Program-made: the position numbers and the translations under genes
Shown here: positions 59,069 to 64,000 of the stretch, one piece after another
Position numbering within the stretch: position 1 is the first letter of the stretch
Layout of the letters: the number at the start of each line of letters is the position of its first letter
Source of the DNA: Macrotis lagotis
Lineage: Eukaryota > Chordata > Mammalia > Peramelemorphia > Peramelidae
Length of the DNA stretch: 64,000 nt
NCBI RefSeq assembly: GCF_037893015.1
Contig: NC_133658.1
Span: forward strand, 253,214,518 to 253,278,517
Reading direction: 5' to 3'
The notes under the pieces: generated by a model
Told to the model about the DNA's origin: nothing
Databases searched by the model: none
Seen by the model: the letters and a program-made list of their open reading frames with translations, nothing else

Positions 59069-59230
59069 GGGTGGCTAGGTGGCGCAGTGGATAAAGCACC
59101 GGCCCTGGAGTCAGGAGTACCTGGGTTCAAATCTGGTCTCAGACACCTAATAATTACCTAGCTGTGTGGCCTTGGGCAAGCCACTTAACCCCATTTGCCT
59201 TGCAAAAACCTAAAAAAAAAAAAAAAAACC
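59069..59230 (+). mobile_element. CORE-SINE, sense, young
   Basis: Close to the consensus of the other young copies, with a long A-tail. 'gaaagttgatagaga' stands on both sides (the right copy begins at about 59,236). Confidence 0.95.
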
Positions 59231-59254
59231 AAGAACGAAAGTTGATAGAGATTG

Positions 59255-59600
59255 TGAAGAGAATGCTAGATTTGGAGACAGGAAGAGCTGAGTTCGAACT
59301 ATGCCTCAGGCATTTCTAAACAGTGCAACACTGAATAAATCACTTAACCTCTTTCAGCATCAATTTTCTTTCTTTCTTTTTATTTTTTTGGTTTTTGCAA
59401 GACAATGGGGTTAAGTGACTTGCCCAAAGAGACACAGCTAGGTAATTATTAAATGTCTGAGGTCATATTTGAACTCAGGTCCTCCAGACTCCAGGGTTGG
59501 TGCTCTATCCACTTTGCCACTTAGCTGCCCCCGGTATCAGGTTCTAATCCATAAAATGGGAGAAATAATAGTACCTACCACACTGGTTCATTGTGAAAAT
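59255..59600 (+). repeat. MIR-like SINE, sense, split by a younger SINE
   Basis: The left part runs from 'atgctagatttggagacagg' to 'ctctttcagcatcaatttt' and the right part from 'ggtatcaggttctaatccat'. The break is filled by an antisense SINE at about 59,376-59,533. Confidence 0.75.
59376..59533 (-). mobile_element. CORE-SINE nested in a MIR-like copy
   Basis: Antisense copy from 'ttttttggtttttgcaagac' to 'ccacttagctgccccc'. Similar flanks ('catcaattttct' and 'tatcaggttct') fit a decayed target-site duplication. Confidence 0.85.
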
Positions 59601-60879
59601 AAAATGCCATAATATCTATATTGTGCTTTACAAACCTTAAAGTGATATATATGAAAGTTAGCTAATATTATTGTGGCTTTAGAATCATAAGGGATCACAG
59701 GATAATATTCTTGGGGTTGGGAAGTTCTCCAGTCTCATTTTTTTTTACAGTTGAAAACTAAGGACCAGAGAAGAAATGTGGCTTGCCTAGAGTCAAAGAG
59801 CCAGTTGAAGGCAAAATCAAAAGAAGAACCTAGGCTTCCAGATTCCCAGCCCATTATTCTTTCTACTACAGCATGTCTCTTATCTACAGAAATTGACAGA
59901 AATAGTGAAGTTTCATGATCTAAGATCTGAAAATGTTTCCCAGTGACACCATATTTTTTCAGAAATATGTGTTTCTTTTTGTTTTATTATCAAGTGATCC
60001 AGGAAATATTTAACAATATTTCATTTCAAAAAAGCATGAGATCTGAGTTCAACCAATTATTCACTGAACATCATAGTTCTGTTCTGTATTTGTAACTGTC
60101 CTGATCTCCCACATTCCTTCTTATTTATCATATCTAGTGAAAACAAGGGGAGGAAGAAGCTGGAGTCAGGAACTGAGAGAAATAAAGTGTAACAATCTGA
60201 TGCCATAAAGGTCTTGAAACAAGAAGTTTTTCAAGGAGAAAGGTTACACAAAATGAAATATGGGTAGTATCACCTGACTAGGCTTCTTTTTCTATGAGAT
60301 GGAAATACTGATATTAGCTATACATTATCGAGCCATACCATGGGTGTCTACAGTTTTCACTGGAGCCAAGGATCCAAGATGATCTTGATGAAATAGTGAC
60401 TAGTCAGATCAGTAAGCATCAACTCAAAACATAAGCAGGATTCAATTGGAGACAGAGTGAAAAAACATGAGAAGGACCTTTAGTCAAGATGACCAGGAGA
60501 AGAATCCAACTTACACACATTTTTACATAATAAGAACAAAAAAAAAGCAAAAAACATGCAATGATTAAGAAATACAAAAGGAAATTACAATAAGTACATT
60601 CATGAGGGGGGCAAAAAACAGGGACTCAGCATTAGAGTCAAGTGTGTTAGAACTGCCAGAATGAGATCCTAACATAAAGTCCCAATTCTGAAAGACTGAA
60701 AACATGAGTAAACAACCAAAGATAAAGAAATCCAATGGATCTAAATACTCAAACACAGAGGAAGATTACAGACAGGATCTTTAATAGAGTTATAAGATTT
60801 CTTAAAATTCTTGGAAAAGATAAAAACTTACTTTATATTTAGAGTTATTTACCTTATATTTAAGGTAATTCTAGTTAAG
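59601..60879. other. Intergenic sequence, MIR-like scraps
   Basis: An antisense MIR-like fragment is likely at about 59,690-59,880. Nothing else is assignable. Confidence 0.4.
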
Positions 60880-61095
60880 CCTATATTTAAGGTTTGTAAA
60901 GCACATTACAAATGTTATCTCATTTTATTCTCACTACAATTCTGGGAGGTAAACATTACTATTCCTTTTTTACAGATAAGGTAACTGAAGCAGATATAGA
61001 TTAAGTGAACTGCCCAGGGTCATCTGAAATGGATTTGAATTTAAAACCTTCCTAACTCCAGGTACAGTGCTCTATTCCCTGTGCCATTTAGTTGA
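60880..61095 (-). repeat. MIR-like SINE, antisense
   Basis: 'aaatgttatctcattttatt', 'tttacagataaggtaactga', 'gaactgcccagggtcatctg', ending 'gtgccatttagttg'. Confidence 0.7.
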
Positions 61096-61384
61096 TCATC
61101 AAAGAATTATCAGTCTACCTGAAAACCACAATCCCTCCCCTCAAAAGCCAAAACATTGTATTTCAAGAAAACATAAATGAGAACTCCTCAGACTTGTTAG
61201 AAGCAGAAAGTAAAGTAGAATGAATACACTAAAAGAAAGTTCCAAATGAAAACTCTCAGGAACATCGTAACCAAAATCCAGAGCTTCCAGGTCAAGGGGG
61301 AAAAAACTACAAACAGCCAAAAATAGAGTTCAAATACCAAGAAACCACAGTCAGAATATTATAAGACTTTCCCATCTTAACCAT

Positions 61385-61645
61385 AAATAAGATGTTGTTG
61401 GTCATTTTAAGTTATGTACAATTCTTCATGACCCATTTTGGAGTTTTCTTGACAAAGATACTAAAAGTGACTTGCCATTTCCTTCTACAGTTTATTTTAC
61501 AGATGAGGAACTGAGACAAACAGGCTAGTTTTTGCTAGGGTCACAGAGCTAATAAGTATTGGAGGTCATATTTGAACTCATAAGGATAAGTCTTCCCAAT
61601 TCCAAGTGCTATATTCCCAGTGCCACCTAGTTGCCCAAATAAGAA
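61385..61645 (-). mobile_element. Long-form CORE-SINE nested in L1, antisense
   Basis: It carries the longer tail not seen in the young copies: 'cattttggagttttcttgac', 'tgacttgccatttccttcta', then 'agggtcacagagctaataag' and a 'tgccacctagttgccc' end. Confidence 0.8.
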
Positions 61646-61765
61646 GATACCTTGGAATATAATATAAAAGGCAAAAAATGAAAAGATCACAACCAAAAAT
61701 AATCAGAATTGATTATAATACCACACAATGAGGGTGAGGAAAAAAATGGATTTTTAATGAAATAG

Positions 61766-62000
61766 AGGATTTCCAAGCAAGGAGAGGGGAGGGAGGGGAA
61801 GGGAGGGAAGGGGAGAAGAGCAGGTGAGGGAGGGGAGAGGAGGGGAGGGCTTAGGAGGGTTGGATTGGGGAAGAAAAGAAAGAAAGAAAACAGGAAAAGA
61901 GAAGAGAGGAAAGAAGAAAGGGAAGAAGGGAAAAGGAAAAGGTAAAAGGGAACAGGAAAAGGGGAGAATGGAAAAGGGAAAAGGAAAAGAAACTTGCAAT
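61766..62000. repeat. Polypurine (GA-rich) tract
   Basis: About 230 bases almost free of pyrimidines on the + strand, built from ggggagggaa, then aagaaagaaa, then ggaaaagg units. Minus-strand Pro/Ser/Phe-rich open frames here are artefacts. Confidence 0.9.
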
Positions 62001-63087
62001 TGAACTCTGGGCAAGACAAAGAGAACTAGTGGAACAGAAGCAGATTATTTCAATTATAGATAGTAGTGCTGATCACAGTTCACTTTCACTATTTCTTCCT
62101 CTCTGCAAAGGAGGAAAAAAAGAAAAAGTAAAGGAAAATACAATAGACAGAAAAACAAGATGAATAGTCATAACCATGCACGTGAATAATACAATCTCAT
62201 CTATAAAGTGGAAGAATATAGCAGAATGGATTATAAACCAGAATCCAATAATATGCTGTTAACAATAAACACAGTCAAAACATAACCATTTATACAAAAT
62301 TAAAATGAAAGACTAGAACAGAATTTATCATTCTTCAGATGAATTTCAAAAATTGGGAGCAGAAATTATGAACTCAGACAATATAACAGATAAAATAGAT
62401 ATGATTAAAAAGAAATATTCATGGTAACTACATTAAAGTTAGAGGAATAATTGAAAATAAAGTAATATAAATACTTAGTATTTATGCAAAGTATTTATCA
62501 AAATACTTGAAAAGTTCATTGATTTACAGGAAGTAATAAATAGGAAAACTATAAAAGGATTTGGCAAAGTACTTCTTCCAGTTTTGTATAATAAACTAGA
62601 ATGAGTTTAAGTATCTAAATAGAATTTTAGAAATGTTAATGAAATTCTTGGTGATTACTCAATGGGAATAAAAAGAATATACTTATTCTCAAATGTGCAT
62701 AGCACTTTTGTATAAATTGATAAAGTTTTGGAGGACTATAAAGATTTCACAAACCAAAACAGAAAGGCATAGATATTAAAATATCTATATAATAAATGTG
62801 GCCAGATTTACTGATGGCAATGTGTTAAAGTTATATTCAATAAAATGTCTTTGAAGAAATTATTAAAAAATTAGAGATTAAATCATTTAATTCTAAAGAA
62901 TCAGTGGGTCAAAAAAGCAAATTTTTTTAAAAAATTGAAAAATTATTAAAGAAAATAACAAAGAACCAACATAGCAAAAGTTTTGACATATATCCAAAGC
63001 AATTACTTAGGGGGAAATGCATATCCCCAAATGTTAGCATGTGTGTTTGTGTGTGTGTGTGAAAGTTTGAAAGAGAGAGACAGTAGG

Positions 63088-63235
63088 AGACAGCTAGGTG
63101 GCACAATGGATAGAGCACCAGCCCTGGAGTCAGGAGGACCTGAGTTCAAATTTGACTTCATACACTTAATAATTTACCTATTTTTGTGATCTTGGGCAAG
63201 TCACTTAATCCCATTGCCTTAAATGAAAAATAAAT
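63088..63235 (+). mobile_element. CORE-SINE, sense, nested in L1
   Basis: 'gacagctaggtggcacaatg' to 'cacttaatcccattgcctta'. It is followed by an (AAAT)n stretch (about 63,228-63,270). Confidence 0.85.
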
Positions 63236-64000
63236 GAATAAATAAACAAACAAATAAATAAATAAATAATGAGAAAAAGAAAGAGGTAGTGACACACACA
63301 CATACACAGAGACAGACAGAGAAACAAAGAGAGAGAATAGATCAATGAATTGTGTATGTAGCTAAAAAAGTTAGAAAAGCGACAAATCAAGGAATCTCAA
63401 ACACAAAACAGTTCAATTCTAATAATTAAAGATTTAAAAAAATTGAAAGCAAAAATATCCATTGAATTATAAATTAAACTAGGAACTTTAAAAAATACAT
63501 AAAAAGTAAATTAATGAATTTGAATTCTTAAGAACAAAGCAAAATTGCTATTATCAAAAATAAGAATTCACAATAAAAGAAGATAAAGGAAAGGAAATTA
63601 TCTAAAATCAATTTGCCCCACAGAGTGGATGGCTTAAAAATAGCTAAATGTTTCTATAAATATAAAATGTCCAAATTAAAAAACAAGAGAGTTCAAATGA
63701 CCTACTTCAGAAAAAACTCAATGAGTCATAAATTAACTTTCAAAGAAAAAACTTACAGAATGAGATGGATTTACAAGTAAAATCCATTCAAAAATTCAAG
63801 AATATTAATTTCAATATTATTTAAGCTATTCATAAAAATAGTGAATTAATGGATTCTACCAAACTCCTTCTGTGATACAAATATGATCCTGACAAACTAA
63901 ACTAAAAGATAAAGACCATAGATCAATATCCCTAATATATATTTTTGCAAAAAAGTTGAATGGAATATTTAAGAACATATTCATAAGATTATACTTTATA

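Larger units (their letters stand above)
61100..64000 (+). mobile_element. Decayed L1, ORF1 to RT region, runs off the window
   Basis: ORF1-like sequence lies at 61,100-61,380 and 61,650-61,765, interrupted by an antisense SINE. After a polypurine tract, the ORF2 endonuclease region is at about 62,230-62,900 ('ccaataatatgctgttaaca') and the reverse-transcriptase region at about 63,250-64,000 ('ttctaccaaactccttctgt'). Assignment is from remembered marsupial L1 order. Frames are broken throughout and the 3' end lies outside the window. Confidence 0.65.

Noticed and set aside
61687..62019. Minus-strand Phe/Pro/Ser-rich open frames of 86-110 codons
   Set aside because: They read through a polypurine tract and have no family features.
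6229..63235. tRNA genes suggested by A/B-box-like sequence
   Set aside because: All instances are the tRNA-derived heads of SINEs, without a complete cloverleaf.
45034..64000. Search for the RNB domain and second helicase of HELZ2 downstream
   Set aside because: No open frame or short exon-like piece with RNB or helicase motifs was seen; the region is repeats and unassigned sequence. Exons beyond the window cannot be excluded.
1..64000. CRISPR arrays, phage or bacterial operons
   Set aside because: Repeats are SINEs, LINEs and microsatellites; the gene has spliceosomal introns and the DNA is vertebrate in character.

Overview
The window looks like a stretch of a marsupial nuclear genome. 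It is AT-rich and CpG-poor. It carries more than a dozen copies of a tRNA-headed CORE-SINE with an 'aaaaacctaaaa' tail, plus L1, L2, L3/CR1-like and RTE-like LINE remnants and many older MIR-like fragments. It holds one intron-split gene with vertebrate GT-AG splice sites. I assign it to marsupials from repeat types known from memory and cannot name the species. There is no bacterial-style operon, CRISPR array or cellular RNA gene.

Layout. Positions 1-25,900 are non-coding: old L2 and MIR-like pieces, SINEs, L1 3' ends, microsatellites, and copy A of a large duplicated block (about 13.15-15.39 and 18.70-19.67 kb). A CpG-rich, TATA-less patch at about 25.9-26.3 kb is the likely promoter and non-coding first exon of the gene. 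The gene runs on the + strand to about 46.0 kb. Its eight coding exons (29,751-45,033) assemble without frameshift into a 1,289-residue protein with CCCH and C2H2 zinc fingers followed by one complete superfamily-1 helicase. It matches the first half of HELZ2. Typical mammalian HELZ2 continues into an RNB ribonuclease-like domain and a second helicase; here the frame stops about 100 residues after helicase motif VI, a SINE follows the stop within a few bases, and poly(A) signals lie at 45.76-45.99 kb.

Downstream, an L1 3' end is split by a nearly full-length, inactivated RTE-like LINE (46,623-49,907) whose 5' half is inverted, with matching target-site copies at both ends. Copy B of the duplicated block follows (about 50.3-53.9 kb, same orientation as A), then L2, MIR-like, SINE and L1 pieces. 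The window ends inside a decayed L1 that runs off the right edge.

The main points of interest are the single-helicase HELZ2-like gene, its ISRE-like promoter element, the direct duplication flanking it, the twin-primed RTE insertion, a 55-bp inverted-repeat hairpin, and a degenerate 12-bp minisatellite in the longest intron.
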